Shown here one piece after another: positions 13,026 through 24,081 of a stretch of DNA of 64,000 nucleotides. A program made the translations under genes and the position numbers. Origin of the DNA: Gracilariopsis chorda (taxonomy: Eukaryota > Rhodophyta > Florideophyceae > Gracilariales > Gracilariaceae); contig NBIV01000277.1 in NCBI GenBank assembly GCA_003194525.1, positions 1 to 64,000 on the forward strand. The letters run 5' to 3'. The notes below the pieces were generated by a model. That model saw only the letters and a list, made by a program, of their open reading frames with translations, ran no database searches and had not been told where the DNA came from. Within the stretch, counting starts at the first letter, position 1, and every line of letters starts with the position of its first letter.

Positions 13026-14960
13026 CGCTTCATCCTCCATACTGACCATGATCCATGCGCTACATGCAGTCAAAGGCGAAGCTCACCGGACGTCAGATTC
13101 GCTGGCTCGACGAGATCCAGGAACATACCTTCGGCGTCTACCACCTCCCAGGGAAGCGCAACATCATCTCCGATGCCCTAAGCCGCACACCAGGCCACAC
13201 CCCGCATCTCCGCTAGCTCAACATCCACCTCCCCGATCTCCGTGATCGCGTTTGTGCACTGTATGCGAACGACCCACTTGCTCGAGTTGTCTTGTCTCGC
13301 AGAAATCATCACGCCCCCACGCCCCGCAGCACAAAACCCCGCCCTAACCCCAACCTTACTGTCTCCGATGCTCTCAATTATTAGACAGGAGCAGGCTTCT
13401 TTCGCCTGTATATCCCGGAGGTGTCTCTACGTGACGAACGTACGCACTATTTCCACGGTGTTGGTCACACTGGAGCCGATAAAACTTTCTTTTCCACCGC
13501 CCGCTGTGTCTACTGCCCACACATGTACTGTCATATCCCGCGTTTCGTCCATATCTTTCGCGAATGGCAGTCCAACAAAGCAGTATACAAACCACTACAA
13601 GGAATTCTACAGCCGCTCCCAGTCCCAAACCGTTGCTGGGAAGTAGTGACGTTCGATTTTCTGACAGAGCTTCCCGTCTCTCGCTCTGGTTTTGACGCCA
13701 TCCTTGTTATCGTAGACAAACTGTCAAAGTAGTGGATCTTTATCCCAAAGAAGTCAGCAGTTGCCAAGGACATCGCGTTTCTGTTCGACTCCCACCTTTT
13801 TCCAAACATGGTGTACCCCACACTCTCATCTCGGACTGAGACTCTGAAATCGCGATTTTGGAAGATTCTCACAGAGTTCTGGAACGTTCGAAGCAATATC
13901 TCTACCGCCGATCACCCGGAAACCGATGGACAATCCGAGAACATCATTTGCACTATCTCCACCATGTTAAGATCATCTACCCAATCCGCACCTTCCGATT
14001 GGGACACGCTGCTCCCTACCTTAGAATTTGAGTACAACAGCTCACGCCATAGCAGCACCCGCCTCTCCCCATTTTAAGTCGCTCTTGGCTAGATTTTACA
14101 TATTCCTGCTACCCGGACTCTAGAGCAATGCACCGAGCGTTCTCAGTCCGCATCAGAATAAGTGCAAAAGCGCCAAGCGATGGTCTCAGTTGCAAGGGAA
14201 CATCTAGCTAAAGCACGCTCCAATCAGAAGTTTTACGCTGACCGTTCTCGGCGTTATGTATCCTTCAACCCCTATGATTTTGTTCTTTTACAGGCAGACA
14301 ACCTTTTTTTAACTCGCCGCTCCACCCTTCCCAAAAAGTGGCAACCTCGGTTTGTCAGTCCTTTTCGTATTTGTGAACGTCTCGGACCCATCACATATCG
14401 TATCGAGATGCCACCTACTATGCGCCGCGCTCAAACCGTCTTTCACATTGCGAAACTGCGTCTGTTTCACCACGACAACAAGGGCCCGTTTTAAATTATG
14501 ATCGACAACAATGGCGCTGTAGAACAGGAGGTTGGCAGTATCATTTCATGCAAATGCTTCCATCGCCGCGTTTAATACCTCGTTCGTTTTGTTAGTGAGT
14601 CTAAATATCAGGCTACTTGGCTACCACGTGCTGCTCTTTGCAACTGCGCTGATGCTTTTCGCTAATTTTCTGCTATACCGGCTTCGATAAGGACGTCATA
14701 AGCCTAACAAAGGGCGAATATAACAAGTTGCTACACACAACAAGCTATACTGTCTGTTTACGTGCCATACAATATGTTCGTGTGACGCTACAAGCTAGAT
14801 CTGTGTTACAACGAAACCTATCGTAGTTACAAGCACTTTTTGAGAAGCAATATAAATAAAGAGCCACTAACTGGTCTGAACCTCAGAAAGAAAACCAGGA
14901 TCAAACGAGCAACTCATCAATTACTTTTCTAATACACCGAAGACCTCTTTTTGTACTACA
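13026..14960 (+). mobile_element. Ty3/gypsy tail: RNase H, integrase and 3' LTR, fossil
   Basis: The piece starts inside RNase H directly at the LTR edge of the opposite-strand gypsy. It continues through an integrase zinc domain at 13430-13560, the core (VVTFDFLTELPVS, DAILVIVDKLSK) at about 13640-14080, and a C-terminal integrase module at 14162-14494 that ends near RLFHHDNKGPF. A 3' LTR follows at about 14719-14960. It has several breaks. The abrupt junction at 13025/13026 suggests that the neighbouring gypsy inserted into this older one, with later loss of the far flank. Confidence 0.85.
14719..14960 (+). repeat. 3' LTR of the 13.0-15.0 kb gypsy
   Basis: About 242 bp. It is recognisably homologous to the LTR at 62961-63217. 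Both share the AATATAAATAAAGAG block (a TATA-like promoter core) and an end of the form TTTYTGTASTACA. Its start (TATAACAAG) has drifted from TGTAACGAA. Confidence 0.7.
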
Positions 14961-15196
14961 TGTAGTGTTCTCCTGGGTGAGAAACTGGGGCCTTAGGTTG
15001 TGGTTTTTTTCCATTCCATTGCGTGACCTGTTTTTCTGCCTTGTTTGCCACTTTTGGGTTTGTAGTCATGCATATTCGTGTTGAAACAAATACAGTGGGT
15101 ACTACTATATAGTGCTACCCTCGTACAATACCGAGATGGTGGCACTATACCGAATTGGGAAATATATAGTTCAGAGCAAAACTACTTACAATATAG

Positions 15197-16957
15197 CTAC
15201 TCCAGCATCTCGGTAATCAACAACTGTCGCGTACTACCAGAAACCTCACGTCTTTTTGCTGGCAAGAACCCTTGCCTTGCCTTTCGCAACGAGTAGGAGA
15301 CGTCGGAAAGGTTATTGTCAAACGCCCATTTCTCTAATTCGCGCAGTTTGACGATTATCTCAGCTTCAGGGGGCAACGCTTCCGCCATAATAGTGTCCCC
15401 ATCATCATCAGACTCCACTTCAGGCGATGATGCGCTCTCTACCGCTCTCAGTTCGTCAAAATACAGAGCATATTCGACCACAGCCTCACTCACTACTGAG
15501 TTCTCTTCAATCGTCAACCAGCGCTCGACCTGTTCTTGATTCACAGGTTCAAACACTTGTTCATAAAAGGGATCACGGCGATCCAGTGAAATGCTAAGCT
15601 GCTCCACCATCTTAGTCATAGCCTTCACGTCCTCACTGTTTTGCGTATTAGACATCTTTCCTTCACTGGACGTGATATCGCAGGCATGTGGCAATGGTAA
15701 CACATTAGCTTTCACCCAACACCGTGCAATGGTTGATTGCGAAACATTACTACAAGACTCCTCCACCATTTTGGAAACATCAAGAAGGTGAGGATCATGC
15801 CCTTCGTCGATTCCCTTCATTCCTGCAATCAGAGCCGGATTGCTCTCTCGCCTTTGCTGCCGCGTCTCGATGTCCAGCACTATCTTGCGCAGTAGCAGCC
15901 CGCGATACCGCACTTTCCAAGCAGCGATTATGCCCAAATCCATGGGCTGATAAATAGCGGTACAATTCGGAGGAAGCGTCATGATAGTGACTTGGTTACG
16001 GCTATCCTTCAAGTCAGTACCGTGTGGCCCACAGTGATCCATAAGAAGAACGCAAGGACGGGATGTTGCTTTGCGAATAAATGGTAGAAATACTTCATAG
16101 AACCGCCGTTTAAACGTTAGCGTATCAGATCAAGAGTTCTTTTGACTGAAGTAAGGCACCGGGGGTTGGCCAAGACGGAAACAGCGAGGGTTTTTTGCTT
16201 TGCCTATAATCGCCATTGGCAGCTTCCGCGAACCGTCTCCGTTGGTACAGACATAAGCTGTGATTCTATCCTTCGACTTCATGGCCTTAGTTCCGCGAAT
16301 TGATTTCCTGTTCTCCTCTTCTGTTATATACGTACGGCGAGGCAAAATTTTGTAGAATAACCCTGTCTCGTCAACATTATAAATGCAATCCACATCGTAA
16401 CTGCGCAGCTTTGCTTTCAGCTCTGACATTTTGTCCGCAACTTGTGCAGCAGATGCACTCCCGCCTTCGCCGTGAAGACCAACGGAGCGCAACGCATGTC
16501 TGGGTATGAAGTTCTGAACCCAACCAATCGATGCCGTAAACTTGGACAGTTTGTGATGTTCTAAGATTTGATTGCTCGCTATGTTCTTTTCCAGATTGTC
16601 GCGTATCATAAGCGCCTTGTGCTGTAACACAGCTTGCGTGATTGGCAACTTGCAGCATCGTGCAAAGTTAACGAATATTAGAAGTTCATCTTCGATTTTG
16701 GGAAACGCAGGGGGCCGCAATGATTTTCTTTGCAGCGATAGGGAAGTGGTTTCAGCAATTTCAATGATTCGCGATGCATTCTTCTTAAGATTGGTTGCCG
16801 TTCGACGGGAAATAGAGAATTTCTTCATCACGGTGGCTGCGGAGATGCCAGAGCTCAGCGACCGAGCGGCTTCAATCTTCTGAGAAAGATCTAGACGTGT
16901 TCGTCTCGTCTTAGGATTAGTGCGTGATGGTGCTCGTTTCCAGTGTTTTTTTGTACA
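15197..16957 (-). pseudogene. pogo/Tigger (CENP-B-like) DDE transposase
   Basis: A DNA-transposon cut-and-paste transposase read on the minus strand. From about 16957 the frame opens KKHWKRAPSRTNPKTRR. A psq/CENP-B-type helix-turn-helix follows (SAATVMKKFSISRRTATNL), then a second DNA-binding helix block. The catalytic core has NVDETGLFYK near 16375 (first D), LLMDHCGPHG near 16035 (second D) and TAIYQPMDLGII near 15940 (third D). One in-frame TGA lies at 16130-16132. Otherwise the frame runs to 15197, giving about 580 codons, which is normal for Tigger-type proteins. An upstream ATG (16976-16978) is out of frame with the helix domain across a seven-A run at 16949-16955, so the true start is unclear. 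The outer edge of the inverted duplication falls at 16933, within the first codons. Confidence 0.85.
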
Positions 16958-18599
16958 AATTGTTGACCTTGTGACATAGGAAGAAATGAATCAATGAATT
17001 GTATGAGTTACTCACTGCATATTGTACTCCGTGTAAGCTGCCAAGTCTGCAAACTTAAAAACAGATACGACTTCAACGTTTTGTTTCGTAAATATGTTGA
17101 TATCGCACTAAATTTTAGCACAGTTTTTGTACTGACGAACATTCGGAAACCGATATGATCCGCATGTTGGTGGACAGTCTACAAACATTTCAGCAGCTCT
17201 ACACGTGATCATTCTCGAGCATAAATGCATGTTGGCAAAGAAAAAGCAGAGAAGTGCTTGTTCAACTCCGTTTTTATTCCCATTTTATCAGACCAACCAA
17301 ACGGTGCTACGACAACGACAACCATAATAGCTGTTATGCACCATATATCACTCACTTTCAACTCTTGTTCAGAACTTCTCCGCCCTACGTGATTGTGCGG
17401 CCAATGATGGGCTGCACCGGCTTCGCGTTTCCGTACGGCGTACCGCTCACAAGCTCCAGATACCGATCAACGTCACACGAAGGAATCGTCTGTCTCTGGT
17501 CCGACACAAACCACATCACGCCTTCTGAGCACTGCAGTTTGGTCAACGAACCACTTTATCACACAAACAAACCTCCAGAATCGATGAAGGCCCCAGTATC
17601 CACGCTTACAGGTAACACTCTCCCAAGAGTCCGGTCAGCAACCTTCTCTCAATGCTCGTCAATATCGATGGAACTCCGAGTTGGAACCGCTCACGTCAGG
17701 AGCCTTGGTCTCGCAGCAGTCCTGTCCACCCTCGGAGAACAGAACGCCAACTGCCAATAGCGCGCCACTGGATGATTCATGCACAAAATGAGCCACTGTG
17801 GGGTTGGCAAGCAACCAACTATGGTTAGCCGAGCAACTTGAAGAGCATGATGAATTGAAAAATCATCACACCACACATTGATATCCATGCAAGCCATCGA
17901 TGGCGTCCGTTTAGAGTTTGCTCCTGATTAAGGACGCGCTCTATTCGTACTGAAAGATAGACGCACGACTCAAACGCAAGTACATGAACAGGCATCGAAC
18001 TGAGAAGCGTTTTTTCTCCGTCGCAACCTTTCGACTCTCTACAGTCAAGCGCACAGCCTCGATGGGGTCGCTCACGCCGCCCTTCTCGTCCTCGCTAGGA
18101 GATTGGAAGTGCACGTTAAGGAGGTGTCAGTTTGTTCCTCTGACGCTGGTTCTGCACAAACCAGGTGTTCACGTGCAAGTTCAAATTTCAGACTGCCTTC
18201 GTTGTACAGCATTAGTGAAGAGGTGATTGACACACTGGGCCTTGGAGACTGAGGTTATGGGGTTTCTCCAGGGCTGGGCATGTAGATGGGACTTTGTGAG
18301 GTTGCCAAACTACAAGTGGCGAACTGATGGTCGACTGATGCCGAGTTGAAAGGGCCGTCATCGGCTGCGGGGTTTTAAGAGCAGGGCGGTGCGCCACTCG
18401 AAAACAGGATATTGAGAAATTCCTGTGGAAGGGGAACTGCGGCACAGAGCCAAAAGCTCCGAGCTTAAGCATGCAAATGCACCATACAGCGCCAGATAGT
18501 AGTAAAGAGCCTCGTGAAATCCCCGTTTTGCGGCTCCCCATAGACTGCAGCCGTGACATTTTTATTGCAGCAATCCGGCGCTCTGCTCTATTTTCTTCC

Positions 18600-18705
18600 C
18601 CCTTGTAGTGAACTGGGGGAGTGGCAGTGGCAGGACTCGATCTAATCCTCACGGAAGTCTGTAAAAGGGACTCAAGGTGGTTACCAGCTGAGCTGTGGCC
18701 GCTCA
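18600..18705 (-). repeat. tRNA-derived SINE, copy 1 (left arm)
   Basis: On the minus strand it begins GAGCGGCCACAGCTCAGCTG and continues GTAACCACC. It contains a Pol III A-box-like CAGCTCAGCTGG and a B-box-like GATCGAGTCC, and ends in CCCCAGTTCACTA. A second, diverged member at 19350-19459 shares the head, the spacing and the tail, which supports a SINE family over a lone tRNA gene. Confidence 0.6.
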
Positions 18706-19349
18706 TGTGCCTGTCCATGTTAACTGCTGATATTGTCCTCAATCTGCACCTCGCTGACAGTACACGCCTCTATCAACCAAATGTTGGCAAATGGCTACAT
18801 CCGTTTTCTTGTTGTGCGCTGTTTCAAGCGTGACCAACCGCAAGAAGAACGAGACTTCGTTCTAAGGAAAATTAAACATGGATGGTTTGGAAAACCGAGG
18901 GTCGTTCCAAACATGAGGTACTTTTGTAGTTAGAACTAGAACTACACACACAGTACGCATCTATAGGAAAGTATAAAAAGAAGCGAGAACAACAGACAGC
19001 GTGAGAAGTCAGCACTTGGTATATCTTCGTTCTTATGCGTGCATAGCGCCACAGTTGCTGAACCTTGAATCCTGACTTGACGAGCGTTAACTCTTCTACA
19101 CTAGTCACCATGCCTAAATCAGGTTTTGCTTGCTCTTAGAAGGAAGCGTTTTTATGCTGGTTTGTCCCCTATATTTGATTGAACTGTCTCGCCGCCTGTG
19201 TACTGCTACTAGGTAGCAATACCTTCGTTTCGATACCATTCAGGCTGTTCTATCGTATGTAATCTGCCGTTTGTACTTCAACGTCTCAAAATGGTTTAAT
19301 GTCAACTTCACTCTTCTAGAATACGTTCAAAAGCCGGAGCCCTGTATTT

Positions 19350-19459
19350 GCCGAAGTGTAGTGAACCGGGTGGAAGAGTGGCAGGTCGGGGTTCGAAGGC
19401 TGAAACCTGGGCTCACACAAAAAGCACAAGAAGGTGGTTACTGATTGAGCTATGGCCGC
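19350..19459 (-). repeat. tRNA-derived SINE, copy 2 (left arm)
   Basis: On the minus strand it begins GAGCGGCCATAGCTCAATCA and then GTAACCACCTT. The A-box-like TAGCTCAATCAG is followed by a B-box-like CTTCGAACCCCG and the shared tail CGGTTCACTACAC. It is the same family as the copy 0.75 kb away, but clearly diverged from it. Confidence 0.6.
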
Positions 19460-19880
19460 TCACGGTGTGGTGACCCCAAGCCACACCGCTGGAGATGTTA
19501 TCGTGACTCTCTGTGATTGCCATCTGCAGCTGATAGCACCACAGATCAGTTTGAACAGGTCTTCCAATTTGGGTCGAAAGGCTTGCGCAACTTGTTCTTT
19601 CAGGGAAGCAGTCTTCAAAGCAAGCAGAGCAATGGACACTACGGGTGGGTTCAGATCTTGGCTTTGATTTGGGTTGGGATGAAACAAGACTTATTGCGCT
19701 GTGCGTAATGCTGCGTTCAAGGCGTCCAATTTTCAGGGATCGGCGTGCAAAAATTAGTCAATCGCGCTAACATGCAAAAGCTGTATCCGTAACGGAGGAT
19801 CTAGCTTGTAGATAAAGCACTTAAGACAGAACTAGAGGACAGCACGATTAGCGCGAACTCGAATGCCTGCAGCTTAGCGT

Positions 19881-20465
19881 CTATGGTGCATGGAGCGGGT
19901 GAGTGAACGGAGGGCCGAAGATGGACAACGACGTAAAGACAGAAATCTGAGAATAACAGCCCGGAACGCGTGTGCATGCGCGATGTGTGTGCGTGAGCCC
20001 ATCAGCGCACCGCGTCGCAAGAAGGCGCTCGCGGCTGCCACTACAATCCGAGAGCCCGGTCCCACGCAAGCGCATCAACGGCATGAGCGGTGTGTGTCTT
20101 CTTTCGTCGCATGCAGTGCCTCGTGGTGGTGTGTCATGTTCCACACGACATGATGGCAGATTGGTCTCAGCAGAGGCTCCCTTGAAACGAGTACTCTTTG
20201 CAATGCGTGCAGAATGAACTAACGTCGCACGTTGTGCAAGTTGGGGTGCGATTAGATTGCGCTTGATTTGGATTTGCATATGACACGAAAGGAGACTGCG
20301 TCGTCTATTGGGAAGGCTTGTAAAAAACAGCGAAAATGCTTGAAAAGATTGAATAGCATGAAGGAATTGAGATAAAACGTGCCTGTCAACGACGCTCGGA
20401 GTTGTAATGATGGTCTGCCCGCGCATTTGAACGCTTTTGAGGCACAGCATGATGGCGTCGAGCAC
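19881..20465 (-). CDS. hypothetical ORF, 194 codons, left-arm copy
   Basis: This open frame is identical to the one at 44894-45478. Upstream of its first ATG the frame stays open for about 45 more codons and encodes a basic, helix-prone stretch (VIKQLRVKPRRAKAVC). No family is recognised. A distant histone-fold-like pattern (basic loop, helix, then QTIITTPS) is too weak to call. It could be a real host gene carried in the duplicated arm, but the C-terminal half is low in recognisable structure. Confidence 0.3.
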   Translation of the reverse strand: MLDAIMLCLKSVQMRGQTIITTPSVVDRHVLSQFLHAIQSFQAFSLFFTSLPNRRRSLLSCHMQIQIKRNLIAPQLAQRATLVHSARIAKSTRFKGASAETNLPSCRVEHDTPPRGTACDERRHTPLMPLMRLRGTGLSDCSGSRERLLATRCADGLTHTHRACTRVPGCYSQISVFTSLSIFGPPFTHPLHAP

Positions 20466-21552
20466 TTTAAGGCACAGAGTCTTGGTACAGACCGCTTTGG
20501 CCCGCCGCGGCTTGACACGCAGCTGTTTGATGACGGCACGAACGCCGTGGGCGACGCGGTGGATTCGGAGCGATTGGCGTCTTTAGAAACTTTATTGCCA
20601 AGTTTAACTGGGCTGACGATACACGTACTTTGAGGGCTCCTACATATCGCTTCCATCCTTCAGAATTCTCGCTTCATCCCATAAGCCGCGTCGACATCCA
20701 TGTCAATCTCATCTGTCTCCTTTGAAACTATCTACTGTACCGTTGGTACCATTCCTGCGTCTGCCCCATTGCATGCCATGTCTTTGACATTTGTTCATTA
20801 ATCACACCCCTTACCAATTCTGACTTGGTGGTCACTGCAAACAAGCTTCGCGTTCACCATCAAGGTATAGTTATGCGGGGCCACGACCTCACCGCCTTGA
20901 GTCTCGCGTCAAATTTAGATCGTGAAATTGCGCCCGCTGCGTACTGCCCAGCGAGTGAAATGCTACATCGCACCAAGCGGTTGGGCCTCTTCTTTGCGAC
21001 GGCATCCGGGTCCTTAATGCACGCAACTATGCAGCCATACACTTGTAACTGAGAACTTTGAAATAGAAAATCATTACCAAAGGCGAAAACGTTTGCTTCG
21101 TCAAGTGCAGATAACGTCTATACCGCTACCCGTATCCACTATGAACGCGCAGTCACTGCATTGATGCAAATTGCGGTAACAAAGCTTTTCTCAAGAGCTC
21201 CATGGTACCCGGGATGCTAGCTAACCTCCGGTTTCTGCTTGTTGGTCTATCGAGCGAATCAAAACGTTGCCAGAAGTCAAGAGACCCTTACTAGGAAGCT
21301 AGTGTTTCCACTTCGGGGTGTAGAACTCAGATAGTTCAAATTCAATCTAGCGCTAACTGTGCAACCTACGCAGTAGTAGGTGGAACCTAGTAGGTTCCGC
21401 GGGACGCAGCCCACGCAACAAGTGACGACGAGTTCTGTGCGAGTTAAAGCGCAGAATAAAAGCCCGACCTCCAGGTGCAGGTGCCTGGAGGACGGAGGCA
21501 ACCTCGGATAGTCTTCTGAGGACTTGTGCCTGTTCCCTGTGCCGTTCTAGCG

Positions 21553-21822
21553 CTACGCGAGTCTACTGTCGGCTATCTTTTCTGCACAGCGTACCGGATC
21601 AACACTGCTCCATATCCCTTCGTTAAGAGTGCTGGTAACCTTGCAATGTCTATACGACATAACCTTATAGTGAGTGAATAATTCAGAGTTGATGATGATT
21701 GCCAGATAACTACAATCAGAATAATTCATCAGTTCGATATAGGGGTCAATATGATGCTCCTGCTCGGCTACGCAAGCGGCATCAATTTTATCACTCAAAA
21801 CGTAGCGCTCAATAAGTCCCAC
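21553..21822 (-). CDS. hypothetical ORF, 89 codons, left-arm copy
   Basis: This is an acidic, helix-prone frame (MGLIERYVLSDKIDAACVAE). The same frame continues upstream past one TAA into further coding-like sequence (SDLVELRIIADDQANHQQMD), so it may be a pseudogene of a longer protein. Its upstream end lies within 250 bases of the Helitron unit end at 22051. The right-arm copy at 43537-43806 differs at one residue near the end. No family is recognised. Confidence 0.35.
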   Translation of the reverse strand: MGLIERYVLSDKIDAACVAEQEHHIDPYIELMNYSDCSYLAIIINSELFTHYKVMSYRHCKVTSTLNEGIWSSVDPVRCAEKIADSRLA

Positions 21823-22050
21823 AGAGTCGGCAAGCCGCTGTACGCTAATCGTGCTTTAAAACGTATCCATCTGTTGATGATTCGCTTGGTCATCCGCAAT
21901 GATCCGTAGCTCCACCAGATCCGAGACGCCCGAAAAAGAAAATGGAAAGACTGACTGTAGCTATATGTTTTAAATTCATTTGAAAAGCCATCATGTACAG
22001 CAAGAGGTCAACTGGAAAAGACTTGAAACCTTTGAATAGTTAAGAGCCAA

Positions 22051-22532
22051 CAAGTAAAAACGGCCTTTGGCCGTGGGCGGCGCTGCGCGCCGCGTTGTTT
22101 TTGTAGCTTTTTGTATTTAGTAGCATTCGGAGGCTCTCCGAGCACTTTGCTCGCTTGCGCTCGCAATAGCCCTCGTAGAACCACGGGGCGCCGCGGCGCC
22201 TAGAGTATCTGGAGCCGTAGAGGTTTATGTTTAGGTGCCTACATTGACTGCAGTGCCAGCCAATGATGAGAAAGCGCGACACGTTGCTTTGTATAACTGG
22301 CTGGCACTGCAGTCATTATGGGAGTGCCAGCCAGTAAGCAGAAAGCATTGTTGCTGCTGCTGCTGCTGAATTCTTTTAATGGTGTGGAGGCGTTGCGCCA
22401 AATGTGCGATTTGCATGCGCAAACGGGGTTGCAAAGCTAATATGTGGCGCAACGCCTCCCGTCAGTCAACAACACCCCCTTCATACATGAACAAATCAGC
22501 AAGAGTGTGGGTATTGAGATTATAGTGGAGAG
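22051..22532 (-). mobile_element. short Helitron unit D', inverted-duplicate copy
   Basis: This is the reverse complement of unit D (42827-43308). It has the terminal CAAG (CTTG on the minus strand), the GGCC-AAA-GGCC terminal hairpin, the (CAG)n tract near 22355-22373 and the GGAGGCGTTGCGCCA inverted pair. It has no coding capacity. Confidence 0.85.
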
Positions 22533-24081
22533 ACAAGAGCAAGCGGCCTTCGGCCGGGAGCCGCGCTGCGTGCGGCGGTGGAGGAGTTATAAACAGCGGT
22601 GAGTAGAAAAAAGGGTGGAGAAAGCAAAAGAAGAAAAGCAAATAGTTTAATTCAATGAACGAAGAACGCAAGAAATATGATGACGGTTGTGGAGGGATGC
22701 AGGACTGAATGGCTTCAGACTGCACTGGGTTGGCGATGGCCATAGACATAGGATGAATTTTGTGTGCATTCGCGGATGTAAGCTGCGGGTCATGCAGGAG
22801 CAGCACATGGTCGTTCCTTCGAACGCGCCACCATGTGACATAAAACTGACCGGCGCAGAAGACGTTGGATCGCACATCCACAATCAAGCCACCAAACGTC
22901 TTTCTCTGTCCTTTTTGAACGGTAACTGCAAATGCAAGACGAATGGGAAACTGCCTTTGAATCATGCAAATGTCTGCGAAAGGAAACTCGAAGTCGATAC
23001 GATACAGAAGCTGTCGTTCAAGCACCTATCCGTTCTCTTCGAATAAAGCCACCTGCATCGTAAACCGATCGACACGCACGACTATCAACAGCTTTCCATT
23101 GACCACAGCGGGATGCAGCAGGTTCCATATGACCATAACTGGCACAACGATCTTCAAATCCAAATTATGAGGCGTTATTCCTGTAGGCGCATACTGATAT
23201 GCAAACTCGGGGACGGTAGTACTGGAGAAATCAGACTGTGGGTGCTGTCCACGATCAGGTTGCACTGTTGTCGCCGACGGAAGAGTAAAGCGCTCACTAA
23301 GAAACAGATCTAGCGCTGCCGCATTATGTTCGTCGACCAACTGGTTTGTGGACGCAATGAGCATTTTGCTGAGATCTACATCCTTCTTGCCTCGTGTTGT
23401 GAGCCACTTTCACACGAATTGGTAAGCGGTTTGCATGCCACCGGTAGATCTGAGTGGTAGTGGAGCGTTGTTGGATATTGTGTTGCGTGCAATGGAACGT
23501 AACAGCGAGGCAAATGCCGGATCACCGGCTTGACGTACTTGTTCGGTGAGGTACAGCACCTGAACTGAGCACAATGTCCACAGATCACTCTTCAACAGCA
23601 ACTCGTGGAGACTTTTTGTGTACACTCGTCTCAAATTTCCACTCGGTGCAGCCTCCATGTACACTTGCAGCACAACTGGAAGCAGCTGGCAGTAGTTGCC
23701 GGATAGAACCATGGTCAAGCCCCAAAACGGAGGCTGGTTTTCCATTCCACTGCAGCAGAGATATTTGAGGAATGCATTCATGATTTTAAAGAGCTTTAGT
23801 GAGAATATGGACTCCTCATCCAAGAGGAGAAGTTTTATTTCGCGTAGCAGTTCTGCACATGGAGATAAAACCGTAGTTTGACAAATTGGCTGTAGTGCTG
23901 CTTGTATTTTGTGTGTCAGTTACACCCAGTCTGAGCAGGCTATGTAAAGTGCAGCCATCCTCCTACAACGATACTGCAATGCCTGTTGTAGCAGGCGACC
24001 TGCACACGAGCTCGGCCTTGCCCAGGTCCCAGGCCAGCAAACAGTGCCCAAAGTAGCAAAAGGTTACGACACTGCGCTATT
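22533..24081 (-). mobile_element. internally deleted Helitron unit C', partial inverted copy
   Basis: The reverse complement of 41279-42826. It holds a degraded C-terminal PIF1-type helicase (about 23994-22680 on the minus strand) with motifs FWGLTMVLSGNYCQLLP and QLYVAL-equivalent QFYVTWWRVR. Its 5' portion is cut off by the inner breakpoint of the inverted duplication at 24081. In-frame stops and substitutions in helicase motifs (for instance VQKGQRKT where the autonomous copy has VHKGQGKT) show it is not functional. Confidence 0.85.

Larger units (their letters stand above)
16933..24081 (+). repeat. left arm of giant inverted duplication
   Basis: This stretch is the reverse complement of 41279-48425. 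Paired coordinates sum to 65,358-65,360 along the whole arm, so net indels are only 1-2 bases. Homology stops at 16933 on the outer side, inside the start of the pogo transposase, and at 24081 on the inner side, inside a Helitron unit. Visible differences are a handful of substitutions and a C5/C4 run (18597-18601 against 46757-46760). An intact 194-codon frame is identical in the two arms. The high identity means a recent duplication or strong gene conversion. Confidence 0.95.

Noticed and set aside
15090-15140. Left terminal inverted repeat of the pogo element (CAGTGGGTAC...)
   Set aside because: The CAGT start and ACCCTCG core fit Tigger-type ends, but I could not find its partner near the other side, so it is not listed as a feature.
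17254-18742. Overlapping open frames on both strands in the arms (for example 168 and 176 codons)
   Set aside because: No motif, competing frames of equal quality on the opposite strand, and a single-base run difference between the arms changes the second frame. Not supported as genes.
18600-19459. Functional tRNA genes
   Set aside because: A and B boxes are present, but the acceptor and anticodon arms do not pair convincingly, and two diverged copies share a non-tRNA tail. A SINE is the better call.
20379-20656. Histone-fold-like pattern in the extended 194-codon frame
   Set aside because: Only a loose helix-loop pattern and a QTIITTPS stretch. No conserved histone signature residues, so not called.
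22681-23994. Second functional Helitron helicase in the arms
   Set aside because: It lacks the nuclease and Walker A regions and has in-frame stops and altered motifs. It is a deletion derivative.
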